Shown here in pieces: positions 50,412 to 64,000 of a DNA stretch of 64,000 nucleotides (position 1 is its first letter; every line of letters starts with the position of its first letter). Made by a program: the position numbers and the translations under genes. Location of the stretch: contig OX463781.1 in NCBI GenBank assembly GCA_949825025.1, positions 45,520,317-45,584,316 of the forward strand, read 5' to 3'. Below the pieces are notes generated by a model. That model was not told the DNA's origin, did not search any database, and worked only from the letters and a program-made list of their open reading frames with translations. This stretch comes from Siphlonurus alternatus. Its lineage: Eukaryota; Arthropoda; Insecta; Ephemeroptera; Siphlonuridae.

Positions 50412-50543
50412 CACTCGTTGCCTTGAAAAATTTTCCACTTGCAGCCTTGTTAATCACAATGCTCTTTGTTATTCTTATGGGGTTATGGGGTATGGTGATA
50501 AAAAAAAAAGGCCGCAAAGGGAAATTTTCCGAGGCGGCGACTG
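50412..50543. mobile_element. 132-bp TA-flanked MITE (sister of 14802)
   Basis: CACTCGTTGCCTTGAAAAAT at the left and GGAAATTTTCCGAGGCGGCG, ACTG at the right pair imperfectly, with TA on both sides. TTTTCCACTTGCAGCCTTGT matches the 14802 copy. Confidence 0.7.
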
Positions 50544-50913
50544 TACATATACACATATATACTGATTCAAGGAAACGATTTTGAAATGATTTTGATAGAA
50601 CTTATGTAATTACAGTGTATGTTGCTCAATGATAAATTTGTAATTAGGATCTTAGGGATTTTATTATGCAATTATTGTTAAATTTTAAACTTAATTATTG
50701 ATATTAGTATTTTTTAAAAATCAGTTTAAATATGTTAATTAAAAAAGAACTTGAGATTCAATAAATTTTTGATAACAAGAATCACAAAATAAAATGCACT
50801 TAATAAATTAAAATTATTATATACTCTTAGTTAAATTTGACAACAAAATAATGTATTGTGCACTAGAATATAAGGCTTTGCCTTCTCTGGACAATACTGT
50901 AATATTAAATGTC

Positions 50914-50937
50914 AAAAAAAAAAAAAAAAAAAAAAAA
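50914..50937. repeat. Poly(A), 24 bases
   Basis: Homopolymer run with no adjacent SINE or retrocopy body that I recognise. Confidence 0.9.
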
Positions 50938-52630
50938 TTGTGATTCGTAATTAATTTTTATTTTTTATGTATTTATTTTTATAAGTTCAAAGATTGAGAT
51001 GGGTGTTTCAAAAATTACATTAAAGAAAAATTTTGTGGCGAGTCAAAAGGCTATTTCCTTATCAACCCGGGTAATATAAATTGTTCAAGTTGCCTAACAA
51101 TCTCACTATGAGGTTACCCAACTTATTCCGCATAGTTGCATAACCTCAAAGCTTGCAGGCCTCTGAATATCAGACTGCCATAAACGCTTTAGTGTGCATG
51201 CTGGACAAATTACCTAACCTCTAGGGGAGCAAATATTTTTAAGGTGGACAAATATTAAATTGCTGAGTGAAAATAAAAACCTAAACCAATTAAATTAAGT
51301 CCTGCATAATTCTATTTGATAAAATACTCAAACTATATTTTGCACCTCACATCGTCACTATTAACTCTCTGTGCATTAAAACGCAGAATTCGGAGGTGCA
51401 AAGGTACCGTAGAACCCTACAACGTCCCTGATATTTTCTATATTTATTTTAAGTGTTTTTCATACCATCAAAAAATATTTTTTAAGGAAAATTTTTAAAT
51501 AAAACTTAACACATTTTGCCTTGAGAATATAAAATGTAAAATTAAAAGATAAATTATAATATATGATTTATTGGACTATTTCATTATATACTATATAAAT
51601 AATTATATATAAATACAATATATAAAAAAAATAAGGAGAAACAAAATTAAAAAACACCCACTAAAACATTATTTACTCAAATTCCAATATGAAGTGTGTA
51701 GATAAATGCTTATTTCGGATTGCCAGCTCAAAGATACTTAATTAACTTTGAGTCAAGATGAGAGGTTTTACGTTACAATGACGTTTGACTTTGTTGTCAG
51801 TGTCATCATGAAAACTGTCACTGACGATGTTGCTTTGGTGACGCACGTGTTTCCTCTCTCCCTACTCACTATTACCATTAACGTGTAATCTTCAATAAAA
51901 ACCTTTCATTACATTTTTAAGTATTAATATAAAGCTTATTGTTGATTTCATTTTATTATTAAGATTTTATTTCTATCGACGTCATTAAAATGTTAAAGTA
52001 TTAAAAAAAAAGTGCTTCGTCGTTATTTTTCTTGTTAAAAAAATATTTATATATAAGAGTACGCAGAATGTCATTTATATATATTTTTATCAGTTTATGT
52101 TTTTATTTTTTGTACATTTTTTACCATACACACGTTGCCTATAGGTTACATCACTAAAAATATAATTTTATTTCTATTGAATATGAGCTAACATGATTGT
52201 ATATACCTATTTATGGAATTGCCTTCTTCACAGAAAATGTCTATTTTAGGTGATACAAGCTGCCTAGAGTTGCTATTTGTCTTTATTTGCTGAGGCTAAA
52301 GAGAAGGCTTGCCATCAACATCGATCAGGAAGGGTGAGGGGGGGGGGGGGGCTTTTCTCCGACCCCCATTGTTTGCCTGCCGGGAGATCCCGCTCGGTGA
52401 TAAGTTCGCTCACAATTAAGTCTTCGCATCATTTCATGTATTTACATAACAAAGGCTTTACACACAAAACAAATCAAATACACAAATTTATCCTCAGTCT
52501 TAGTTAAAACATTATACTGAATATTATACATCAAGTCATTATAATTTTCAAGATAAGTAAATAAAAATTAATTAATTAATTTAAATAGCATACTGATATG
52601 TTGACTTTATTTACTGTAATGAATGCAAAT

Positions 52631-52960
52631 GGACAACCTGCATGAAAAAAATTTAATACAGAAATAAAAAGAGGGTACCAAATATGCTATTTTGAATTTT
52701 TTCAGATTTTTTTTTAGTCCCGGAACTATATTTTTTAAATAATTATTGGAAGTTCTGTAAGTTAATTTGGCACCACTATATCCTTAATAAAAAGGATAGT
52801 GCCTAAAAGCCTATTGACGCCTCCAGGGGGCGTGGCCGCACTTTCAATAATTATTTAAAAATAGTTCTGGGACTCAAAAAAAGCTGAAAAAAACTCAGAG
52901 TAGCATAATTTGGTACCCTTTATTCATTTCTGCAATAAAAAATTTTCATGCAGGTTGTCC
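52631..52960. mobile_element. 330-bp palindromic MITE, subfamily A, inverted orientation
   Basis: GGACAACCTGCATG and CATGCAGGTTGTCC are exact inverted ends. The loop half CGCCTCCAGGGGGCGTGGCC is the reverse complement of the same block in 20171-20497, so the two copies sit in opposite orientation. Confidence 0.85.
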
Positions 52961-53071
52961 ATTAAATGGTTTTAGAGTTGTTTTTATCCATTTTATAAAG
53001 TTTTTATTTTTTTTATACATGTTTAAATTGAAAAGCCATCAGAGTAATCACTGTCCTTTGACGTGTATTTC

Positions 53072-53180
<109 letters not shown>

Positions 53181-54775
53181 AGGTGGATCGTTGCGATGAC
53201 TGGCTGCACATTGCTACGGTCGAGCTGCGGTTTCGTATCCCACCTTCATAGTACGTCGTGCTGACTAGCAACAAGTGTCCTCGGGGGACAAAGGAACACG
53301 GTGGTATAACCGAACGATACAAATAATTTGTAGTTATTTCGTAATTAAGATCAGATTTTGTCACATCAAACCCTAATTAGGTGCTTCTACTTACTACGTT
53401 TGAAACCCCGAACCTTCTGAAACTCGGCTTAATGTAAACGTTTTGAGGGCTCTTTTGGAACGGAGGTGGCCACGGCCTTGCAACCCATCTCGGCATTTGA
53501 CTATGACTGAGGGAAACGTGAAAACCTCAGCCAGCTTTTGTCATTTGTCAATGAACTGGAAGCAATTGCTAGGGAATTAATTAAACCTCAAATGTAAAAA
53601 TAAAAAAAGTAACCTTTTTTTCCTTTTTTTCCCTGGGTATGCTGGGTATGGGAATTTCTTAATTACATTATTATACTGTATAGTAACTATGTTATTGAAG
53701 ATTATTAATTAAAAAATAATTTACATCGTAAAGTACATGATTATTTATTTACATGCAAAATATTTATATTTGTTATATGTATTAATTGTTTATAGAATCA
53801 TTATTTGTTCTTTCACGTCCATTAGTGATATATTTGTTTCAATCTACGCATATCATCATATTATGTGTGTAGTTTTAATGTTCTTTTTACTCAGCTCTTT
53901 TTTTTTTTTTAGATACAAAATTATCTTACTATAAAAAAAAAAATCATGTTTTTAATGATTTTTTTACGAAAAATAAAATGATTTGCAATCATTAGAGTTT
54001 CATATTTCCCCCAAATGCTTCATTAAATCATATTTGAAGAAGAAAATCCTACTATGATAGTATATCATAAAATAATTAATGTTAGTATATAATATTTTAC
54101 TTAATATAAGTATAATATATAATACATTTAAAGCAGAATATATATTATATGAAGCTTATGAGAAATCTGCAAGTTGAAAGATTATAATCCCACAAATAAT
54201 ACTTTATTAAGTTATAAAGTCTTATATTGTTTTAATGGATGGTATGTTTGTATTTTTGCTTTAACATCGTTGTTTGCTTTTTTCAAAACGTTGTGGCAGT
54301 GAACGGTATTCAAGGCTCCGCACAATTCTGATGCACGCTCCTTTCTTGTTCGCTCTCTCTCTACATGCCGGAAATGCCGAGAGGAGGATGAGAGACGTAC
54401 CTAGCGGCAACCAGCTCGCTCGTCACGAAGCAACCTCGAGAGATGTGTACATCATCAAGGGAACACCAAAAAGCTCTGTCGAGTCTCAGAGCAAATTTCA
54501 AAGCTTTGATTCAAGCAAATATCTCCATTATATTACCTCAGTTCTCATTACGTGTACCATGCTATATTTGTGTTCATGTTAATAATCTAAATGTTGATTC
54601 TCATTTAATATCATTTACACTTTATAAATATCAAATTTTTTAATTATTTATTTATCATTTTAAGTCAAATATTAAAATATATCATGCTGACTTTGCTACA
54701 CATTCATCAAACGTTAAATAAGTTTTTTCCCTTTTTACGCCTTTGGAAAATCGAGTTTATTTTGTATATGAAAAA

Positions 54776-54776
<1 letters not shown>

Positions 54777-54829
<53 letters not shown>
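54777..54829. repeat. (TA)n microsatellite
   Basis: An uninterrupted TA dinucleotide run of about 53 bases. Confidence 0.95.
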
Positions 54830-54831
<2 letters not shown>

Positions 54832-56411
54832 TACATGACCTCTTTAATCATTAATTTCTTTGTAGATCTGCAATTTCTGCAAAGGAATTTAATAACTCGA
54901 ATAAAATTAACGCCTTTAATATAGGCAACTCATGTGACACATCTAGTTCTCTGGTTGCATATTCTAAAATTTCTGCAGGCGCAAAAGCAAGGTGGCGGCG
55001 TTTTTATTACAATGGTAGGTAATAAAGAAATTCCAGCAGCACGGCTTTTGCAGTACGAAAACACACAAGTTCTGTTTGTCGCGTCGCCCAGTGCTAGCAG
55101 GCTCACTTGAGTTAACGAATGCACGCTCCAGCAAGTCCCTTTTTAGTTTGTCAAACGGAACTTTAAAAGACAGAGTTTTCAACAATTTACCTCGCAAAAA
55201 TTGATGTAAACAGAGAGTAAATAATAATGTAATGTTATTTAAAATAAACTCATGAAAAAAATGTGATATTAAAATAAACTCTTATTATATAGTTATTACA
55301 GTTTAAATGTAATAATAGTTCTATACAAGTAGCTACAAAAGAAAGAAATTCTAAAAATTTTGTTATATATAAAACAAGTTTTGAGATTTCGCTGTCAAGA
55401 TTCAGATTTGAAACATAAATTGTAAGTGAGGAAACTCCACACTTTTCCTCTGGGAATTATCTTACATGTTATTTAAATGCGTGTTTATATTGAATATACA
55501 GTACATTTACGGTGGAATCAAATACCTAAAAACTTCCACTATTGTATCAAATCAGATATTTGAACGAACTGAAGTAACAAATATTTTAGATGAAATGACG
55601 GCTTGCAAGATTCAGTCATAATTTCATGCACCTTGATTGTACTGTTGGAAAATAAAATTCTTGGAAATGAAATATATTTCTGTGTTGCAAGAAATTAAAT
55701 TAAATATAACCATAAACTATAAAGACAGTTGGATCGATAAATTTGCTACTCAATAAAAAAATAATGCAAAATTAAAAAACCTTGCAAGATAGTAAGCAGA
55801 GAAAGGGTTGTTTTATAAACAGTATTTAAAAAAAACTCAACTCCTTTTTTTTTACAAAAATTTTAAAAGAAACATATTTAGATTTGCACACTTCCGTGAA
55901 CATTCCTCGAATTCAATTTTTGGGCACGTAGCTACAAATTGCTCTTCCTCTTGTTTCCTTACACTGAAATTGCAAATCGGTCTATTAAAGCTAAAGCTCT
56001 ACTCTGTAGTTTCCACTCAGTTTTACATTACTAGTTCCCTTGTTAGTTTCGGTGTTCTGTTTCAAAACTGTCTCTCATACGTATGTTCTTTATACATGTT
56101 GGGGCTAGGAAATGTTTTGTACTGTCGGGCGCGGCTCGTTTCATCTCAACGTGCGTGCAGCTTTGTGCCACCATGCTGCGGCAACTAATTATCAACGGTT
56201 TTCACTGTAAAATGGAATTAAATGTCAGTTGTGATGCATACGCGGGACTGAGTGAGTGACACAAGCCTGACATATGATAATCGTCATAACTAACCTTCAC
56301 AATATAACGTCAAAATATGTATTATATAGATTTTGTCATTATATATAATATTATAACAATTGAGGTACTTAATGTGCTGTACAAAGTCATGTTATTAAAA
56401 AACGCAAAACT

Positions 56412-56472
56412 GGTGTGTAAATATAATTATATATACAGGAAAACACCTTTGTATATTTACATTTATTCTTCT
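56412..56472. repeat. Dispersed repeat, copy 1
   Basis: GTGTGTAAATATAATTATAT followed by ATACAGGAAAACACCTTTGT and TTATTCTTCT. It is nearly the same as 59177-59245, 2.8 kb away, in direct orientation. Confidence 0.75.
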
Positions 56473-59176
56473 AGGTTAATTATCTTAACTTGTTTATTAT
56501 TATTTATTATTTATTTATAAGTATTTCTTAGAATATTAATTTTTATATAAATAAATTAAATAAAAAATGATATTTTGTGAAAACGCCTATTTTTTTTATA
56601 ATATTAAGTACAATTAGCTGTTGTTTTTTTTGGGAAAATAACATATTTTTATAAACTATAACATGGCATTATTGCAAATTAGTGCTCAACATTATAATGC
56701 ATATATAAATAAAAATATTAACAAGTATTTTAGCGTTCACAAAAATTAGCATTGTGTAATAATAAATTTAAATAAAACACTCACTAAAGAGGACTTTATT
56801 TACATTAATTTTCTTTAATGAGATACAAAATACGAAGCATATTTAAATTTACTTCAACATAAAATTTATAGAACCCACTTGGTAAAAGAATAACAAAACA
56901 AACTTGCCTATGACGTAGAAGTTAAAAAGTTATATATTTTTTTTTCGTGTAAAAAAATAGAGGTAAACAGTTTTTTGCTATTAAAATTGATAAAAATAAA
57001 AATAAAAAATTTTCAAGAAGAATTCTCTATTTTTATAATTTTCTCTTTAATAATTTAAATTTTCCACGGATGTACAAATAAAATATGAAAAAGGTCAGAG
57101 AGATGCAAACACTCGACGAGAGGTTGTTCTATAACGAGCCCAATCTGCCCTGGGGCTACCTCTGTGTATACACCTATATAACAGTGAGTGACCTAATCAA
57201 TATTGTCCGTTTTAACTCGACAGGCAAACCTGTCAAACAACGTACCGCGTTAAATTTAATAAGGTTTTCATCATGTTTGTAACATCCTCGCTCATTGGCT
57301 GACAGTTTATAACGAGAGATCTAATTGGCCCAACACGAGCCGAATACTTCCGAGTATCTCCGACCATAATCTAAATAAATATGACGGTCAGTGTAGCTGT
57401 AACTAAACGTGACGGCCACAAATACAAACTGGGAGAGGTATAATATCACGTCTCACTGGGAGATGTCACATGGCTTATCGGTGACAATCACGTGACAACA
57501 AAAAAAAAATGACAGGCGATAATCAAAATGAAATATAAAAATACGTAAAAAATTACATCGAAATGAAGTTTTTTATATATAAGAAAGAATAATTTTAATG
57601 TTGTTTAAATATTTAATAAAGAAATGGAAGTTCAAACATGATACTTAATAGAATTTGTTATAGTATTTACTCAGGGAGTTTTGCGACTGCTAAAACAGTG
57701 GTTGATGAAAGCACAATAGAAAGGTTTCAACGGTCGATGAAAGCGTCTCCGTTTGTCAGAGCACCAATTGTCTCTCCTTGACTTTCCTCGTGGAATAAAT
57801 GGTCACAAATTGCATGATACACAGAGAATATTGTATAGGACATACTTATTCTATAAATAGTATTCACAAAAATAAAGTTATAAAGTTTGCATAATGATAT
57901 CATGTAAGATTCTTTCCACATTCCGATTGTGAACAATTTATTTGAAATTGTCAAAACAAATCATATATTTATGAATTTACAAGGATTTTTATGAAAGCAT
58001 TTCAATTAAAAGCTCACTCGATTTATTCTGTCAACATAATTTACGTCCTTTACTGAGCATCAGAAATATATTACAAATAAAATTATGAAAAATTCTAAAA
58101 GTCATCAATTATGTAATAAGATACACGCTTATATTTTATTATCTCGTATTTTATGATCAACGTAAATATTTTATATCAAAGTATAGATTTTCAAGAAGCA
58201 TATTCTATATACTGTCATTTGATGACTCTATTCTGCAAGGCGAGAACTCAAGAATCAATATATCTCCGGAAATTATGCCAGAAAGAGACAAGAAGGGGGA
58301 GGGTCTTAATTTTCTCTTCTGTCTGTTTCCACATCAATATATTCTAAGCAAACTGAGAATGGCACTATTTTTAAGACCGATATTTTTATTGATGCCTCAA
58401 ATTTTCTTATTAATAAAGTTGAGGAGTTGGCATTAAAACTTTGTTGTTTCATCGGTGTAAAAGTAAAAAAGAAAACTAATAAATCCAACATCTTATAAAA
58501 CACAAGGGTATAATGAGCTCATAATTTGGTAAGCGTTGTTTATGGATTTTATAATTGAAATTTATGAAGAATTAAGTGCATCAAAAATTTACTCCCTGCC
58601 GCTATTTACAACACCACCAAAAAGTTTCATGAAAAGAAAATAATTTAAAAATGAATGAAAAATATGATAAATATTTATAATTTATTAATAATATAAGTTT
58701 TAAAACTCTGTAATCTATAATATAAAAGCATAAGCCGGTAATTTTCAAGATTTTATATTCAAAAGTTTTTTAGTTTATGTAATAAAAATAAATTAGACAA
58801 CGTAATGAACTGTTTGGGAGTTTAAAAACGTATTAATATTACAAAAATTTCTGTATAATATTTTTTTCATTCAATTACTTAAGTGCCCTTCAAATATGTC
58901 CTTGCTGAGTCGTTACCTCAATGCATGAGTGTAGGATTTGTGTATAAATTCTGGCATGAGTGCACAAAGTCCGCGCATTGCTTTGTATTTTTTATTCTTT
59001 TGTTGCTTATTTTTTTTACTATACAACACACAAAAAGCTTTTCGTTATCTGGGATTTTTCAAGAAACAAAAAAATCGGAATACTATAGTAGCCAAACATA
59101 TATATATATATAGATCAGAAGCATTTTTTTCTGCAGTTTTTTGTATTATGTGTCTAAATATAAAAATTAGGAAAAG

Positions 59177-59245
59177 AGTGTGTAAAATAAATATAATTAT
59201 ATATACAGGAAAACACCTTGGTATATTTCTTACATTAATTCTTCT
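59177..59245. repeat. Dispersed repeat, copy 2
   Basis: GTGTGTAAAATAAATATAAT then ATACAGGAAAACACCTTGGT and TTAATTCTTCT. It differs from copy 1 by small insertions. The GTGT/ACAC ends can pair, so it may be a short hairpin element. Confidence 0.75.
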
Positions 59246-61429
59246 CTTGAAACCTATACACTCTCGTGGGCATAAAAGAGCATTAGTTGCTGGCGTTTAA
59301 ATCCCCTGTTTTTTTCTATAATTTTATTAAACGTGTTGTCATTTCAAGTGGATCATGCAGCATATGCAAGAGTATAAAATAATGTGGTGCGAGTCAACAT
59401 GCTAGAATTAATAACTAAATTAAAAAAATCAATTCAGTAGACCAGAAATGTTTTAAAATAGTCCGGTAACTACAATGCTATGACGTCATATCCATAATGC
59501 CCATAGCTACGCTAGAATTATCCGCTTAAACACTGATCCTCTTAATTTTAACAATTATTTCTATATTTTCTTATATAAACTTTTGTATATAATTTATTTT
59601 TAATGTGATTATAAGGATTAATTAATATTTAGTTCTTAATTTCATAACTTTTGTTTAACAACTATATTATAAATATATATATTATAATAATATATTTTAA
59701 TTTTCTTTTGTCAAATTTTATATACCTCTGTAAAAAAATAATACAAAATTAATGATTAATGTTGTTTAATTATAATATTCTCATGCAGGGTGTTATATAT
59801 AGATATGATAAAACTCCCTGTTGTTTATAATATCTTACCTCTGACCTTAATCATAATATGCATTTAAGATTAGCCGAATAGTGTCAGCCAAGCAGCCATC
59901 TATACAGCGTAGCTTCAAGCAGTGGGTTTGACAAGTAAGCTATCAAGAGCTCTCGAGCGCTCCGTCACATGCGGTTGAGAGTCCATCGATCTCTCAGTCC
60001 GCTAAAGCATCATGTACCTTCATACCGTAGTTATATTACAAGATAAATTCAAAACCTCTTGAGGCTAACTCTCTTGAGAATATATTATAAAATCTCATAT
60101 TCCTTATAATATAAATATATTATATGGAATAAGTTTTATTTAATATGAAATTTAAATATAGCTTTTATATACAGTTTATAATACTTTGTAGCATTCAAAT
60201 ATGATATAAATTATCTAATCAATGTTTTTAAAATGAACTAGTATGCATGTATAATTTATATTAATTTAATAAATTATTTATAATAAAAAAAATAGCAAAA
60301 ATTATACTAATAATGATATTTGATGATAATAATATGATAATGATATAATTATACATAGTAAATCATTTTCAAATTTTATAAATGAATAATTATTAAATTA
60401 TAAATAAAAATAAATGTTATTTTCTTATAAATAAGGAAAAACCTTTTTTTGTAAACCATAATTTATAATAACGCTCTGCTGTAACTGAGAAATAATTACG
60501 GCCGTGTTGGAAGACATTCATTAAATTATATTTCTCCATTTATACGTTCTCTCTCCGACCATATATTTCTCCTGGTGGTTTTCAAAGATTTCACGAGAAA
60601 AACGAAGGGTCGCGCACGTGCGATCTATTTTTGAAACTCAGGTCAAGGTCAAAAATTTCAAAAATTATGACAAAAAAAAGTTTGCTCGAGATAATTTTCG
60701 AGTATGTTGTATCGACGTATCGTGTGATAAAGTTGGGTGCGTCTTTGTTCGTAACTTAGGGGAGCTGTGGACAAAGGACTTAGGGCGGGAAAACCTCTTG
60801 ACATCGCAGTAGAGTGCGTCCAAACTCCAGAGTATTAAGTCGACTGAAGAAAAAGTCCAGTTCGAGCAAAACCTTGTGTCAACCCGTCGCACTCAGAAAA
60901 AAGCACATTAGTACGAAAAAAGTTCGGAGAACCGCAAACTAGAACGTTGTATAATACAAGCCTGAATGCCAAGCAGTTTTACGTGCAATCAAGTTAAACG
61001 AACAAAAAATATATTCTAAATCAGCAGAATTTCACAATAGAAATTATGGTTTATTTAAAATAATTCATGCCGATTAGAAAGGCATCACTGCTTTTTAATT
61101 CATCTATCATATTATAATTTATACATCAAACGTATTAATTAATATTAAAAATATTTATTTATGTATAAATTTGATGGTGGAATTCATAATGCTAATGAGT
61201 GAAGTTATAAAGTTGTAATTTACAATGCAGATACCTCTTAAACAAGCGTAATTTAATTTTGGAAGTCGCAATATTTCATTAAATTTATAAATTTTTGAAT
61301 ACTATTATATGAGAAAATGATTTATTATAAACTTTAAAATAATTTAATTGTTTTAAATTTGTTAACTTTGATAACAACTAATAACTCTTTAACAAGAAAA
61401 TACAACAATTTCTATTTATTTAAAATTAC

Positions 61430-61525
61430 CAGCTTAACTATACCTGTTTTATGTGTTAAACCACCTAGTTAAACGTGGTTAAGCTAAACTTGGTTAGAAA
61501 CCTTACTGCTTCGTGAATTGTGCCC
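61430..61525. mobile_element. Half copy of the GTTAAACGTGGTTAAGC hairpin
   Basis: AGTTAAACGTGGTTAAGCTA, GGTTAGAAACC and CTGCTTCGTGAATTG match the right arm of 16997-17150; the left arm is absent or eroded. Confidence 0.7.
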
Positions 61526-62146
61526 ATTATATTTTATAGTAAATTGAAATAAAGATGAGAAGTGTAATATCTGGAATTGAAGTGACCGTTTTCTCGGCGA
61601 GTAGTGCGAGGTGTATTATGTCGATCTATACATGTCAGGGGGGGGCAGCTCGGACCCCCGTGCGTCACAACCACCTGCCTCCTCCTCCGCCGAGATGTCA
61701 CAAAGAAGAGATTTGCAAGAAATGAAAAGACTTTCTCATGCGTCATCATTTACAAAATGTTACATCTTCAATTTCGCACATCTATATTAAACAGCATACA
61801 TAGTTCTCTTATATATACTGTATAATATAGATAAGGTGTAATTATCATATATAATATGTTAGAATTGTTTTAGTATAGAAATAATTAATTTAATTAGTAA
61901 AAGTGGTACGTAGCAAGAATATGTCAAGAAATTATAAAAAAGACGTGAAATAATATTAAAATAAATATATTGTAATACAGTTTTTCTTACAAATGAAATA
62001 ACAGCACAATCATGCATTTTTTACTTTCATAATTGTAACATTAATATTAATTATTTTATTTGTTTAATTAAATCAATTAGTGGTTATAAATATTGACAAT
62101 ATGAAGTCCAATTGAGTCACGAAACATTCACAATCCCTGTATACTT

Positions 62147-62165
62147 AAAAAAAAAAAAAAAAAAA
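62147..62165. repeat. Poly(A), 19 bases
   Basis: Homopolymer run; no associated element recognised. Confidence 0.85.
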
Positions 62166-62299
62166 GTTGTTAAATAAATCCATGAAGCCACAAAAAAAAA
62201 TATATTATTACAAGGAGAGTACATTATATAATGAATGTGTACATAGAGGCATGTTATAAACTGAAAGCCTGTAATTCCAGCTTTAATAATATTTTGTCA

Positions 62300-62325
62300 T
62301 TTTTTTTTTTTTTTTTTTTTTTTTT
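62300..62325. repeat. Poly(T), 26 bases
   Basis: Homopolymer run 135 bp from the poly(A) at 62147 and of opposite type, so the pair could bound a small element, but the interior shows nothing recognisable. Confidence 0.85.
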
Positions 62326-64000
62326 ACATTGTGTGTTTAGCAAACAAAAAGAAGTGAAATAACAGAGCAGTTGTCATGTGTGGGCAAATCCAACAAGTCG
62401 GGTCGATCGTCTCTCAGTGTCGCAATATAAACAAATCCGGCAAGCCAGGCCATCCTTTAACAATTTGCTAATCAGAGTCTGCTTGTTACGTCATCCCTTT
62501 CGACGTTCTATTGATTGTCTCTTTCGTAATTATCGAGGTAAATTGTTTTATCTTTCATTTAAAGGTAAATTTTTGTTGGATTCAATTGCTGAATAAATTT
62601 GAATTTTAAAATTAAACAGAAGGTAGATTTAATTCTGGAATTTAATTTTCATTTTCTACTTATCAGGGCAATTTTATATTGAAATAAAATAGTTGCTTAT
62701 TTTAGCTTTTAGAAACATTAACAGTAGAATGCCTGCATGTGGAAAATATGTTATAACCGTTTTATGATTATATTATGTAATATTTGTACGTACAAAATTC
62801 GCTCTCTAATTTAAATATATGAAACCAAGGATAATATTTTATATTCCACAGTCCAATAAGCTGCAGATGTTTAAAACTAATTGCATACTTTATTAAAAAT
62901 CCTTTTTATTTATTTTGTTCATTTATCAGAATTTGTAACTAAAAGACTAAAAGTTAGTTCCAGTCTGATATTTGAGAGAGATGGAGTTCGGAAAGTTAAG
63001 TCTCAGACTCGAAGAAATATGTTTTAATACTGATTCTGAAACTTTATCTGGTAAAACGTTGCAAAGTTTAGATATCACACGGTACTGCATGAGAGCACGG
63101 TTGACGCAAGCTGTGACCGAATTTTTCTTATTTGTCCCCCCCCCCCCTCCCCTCAGAACCGTGTCTTCTCCGGTAAACACGGAAACACGCTCCGCCTGCT
63201 GGCTGTAGCATTAGAGAATTCGAAGTAGCGTGATAGCTGTTCATAGTTTATATGAATTTATGTAGCGTGCAATAAATTTGCATACAGGTTCATCGTAATA
63301 ATTCTGCACAATTCATAACACACAACAGGTTACTTCTTTAAAAAATTTAGTGTCAATTGTTAATGAACTTAAATTTATATCCCAATTTCTGTGGGGACAT
63401 CGGGGGTATTCACAAAGCAAAAAGCCGAGACTTAATGATTAAGGCTTCGATTTTATTAATTTTTTACGTGCACGTTTTTTTCAAGCTTAAATCTTATCTA
63501 AGTTCAGTATTTTTAATTTTTATCCCTTGCATCCTACGTTGTTCAAATGAATATCCAATTGAATATATCAAAAAGGATTATATAAGATGGAAGAATAAAA
63601 CGGAAAACTTTTACATTAATTATAGTGCATAGATAAAAAAAATTATTTGATCAACTCTTATTTTATTTAATAATTTTCCAGTAGAGACTTGGAAAAATAT
63701 ATTTACACTTAACTTATTTAATTTTAATATTTCGTGGGCATCACGTTACAACGAAAGTCTTGTTTGCATATAAAGCATGATGCATCTAGAATAAAGTTGA
63801 TGACAAGGAGGTCCTAAATTACTTTGGTTGAAAATTTTGATAATTTTATTTTTATTTTTTCCTGTTAGTAAAAACATGGAAACTTTTAAACAATTATTAA
63901 TTAACAAAAATAATAAACGTTCAGGTCCTTCTTATATTTGTATAACATAAAGAAACATTTAATTAATATATTTGTTTAATATTAAGTAACTTATATTTTG

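Noticed and set aside
61604..61749. GC-rich patch with a good donor-like CAG/GTGGTT on the minus strand
   Set aside because: Translations in all frames show no PH1-like motif. It cannot be supported as the missing RasGRF exon.

Overview
The window is animal nuclear DNA, most likely from an arthropod. Coding sequence sits in short, GC-rich exons with GT-AG introns, embedded in very AT-rich non-coding DNA full of inverted-repeat (MITE or foldback) elements and simple repeats. There is no bacterial-style gene packing. The species cannot be named from sequence alone. Two genes are recognisable, both cut by the window edges, and they converge tail to tail.

Gene 1 (+ strand, 291-3002) is the 3' half of AFG3L2, the AAA+ zinc metalloprotease subunit of the mitochondrial inner-membrane m-AAA protease. 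Six exons encode the last 369 complete residues: the end of the ATPase module with the arginine-finger region, and the M41 protease domain with its HEAGH zinc site. A 3'UTR with AATAAA signals near 3661-3678 follows. Gene 2 (- strand, 43860 down to 9784) is a RasGRF-type Ras/Rac exchange factor. I could place 25 exons whose phases all join; together they give 4215 nt, 1404 codons plus stop. Domain order is C-terminal half of PH1, coiled coil, IQ motif, DH, PH2 (with a large Ser/Gly/Ala-rich insertion), REM, a long Ser/Pro-rich linker and the Cdc25 catalytic domain. The start codon and first half of PH1 were not found up to 64000, so the 5' end probably lies outside the window.

Layout: 1-3680 AFG3L2 3' end; 3681-9783 AT-rich intergenic DNA with a nested palindrome (5079-5801) and the RasGRF 3'UTR; 9784-17986 Cdc25 domain and linker exons; 18835-23322 linker, REM and PH2 exons; 27133-34618 DH exons; 36516-43860 IQ, coiled-coil and PH1 exons; 43861-64000 about 20 kb with no recognisable exon, holding two long (GA)n tracts and dispersed repeats.

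The two genes have no evident functional link: one works in mitochondrial protein quality control, the other in calcium/calmodulin-linked Ras and Rac signalling. The unusual part is the repeat landscape. It includes several inverted-repeat families, MITEs inserted in MITEs, TA-flanked elements carrying CCAAT and CRE motifs, at least 17 copies of the palindrome TGACGTCA, a decayed copy of an exon/acceptor junction, and a 76-bp tandem duplication at another acceptor. No wholly new multi-gene system was found.
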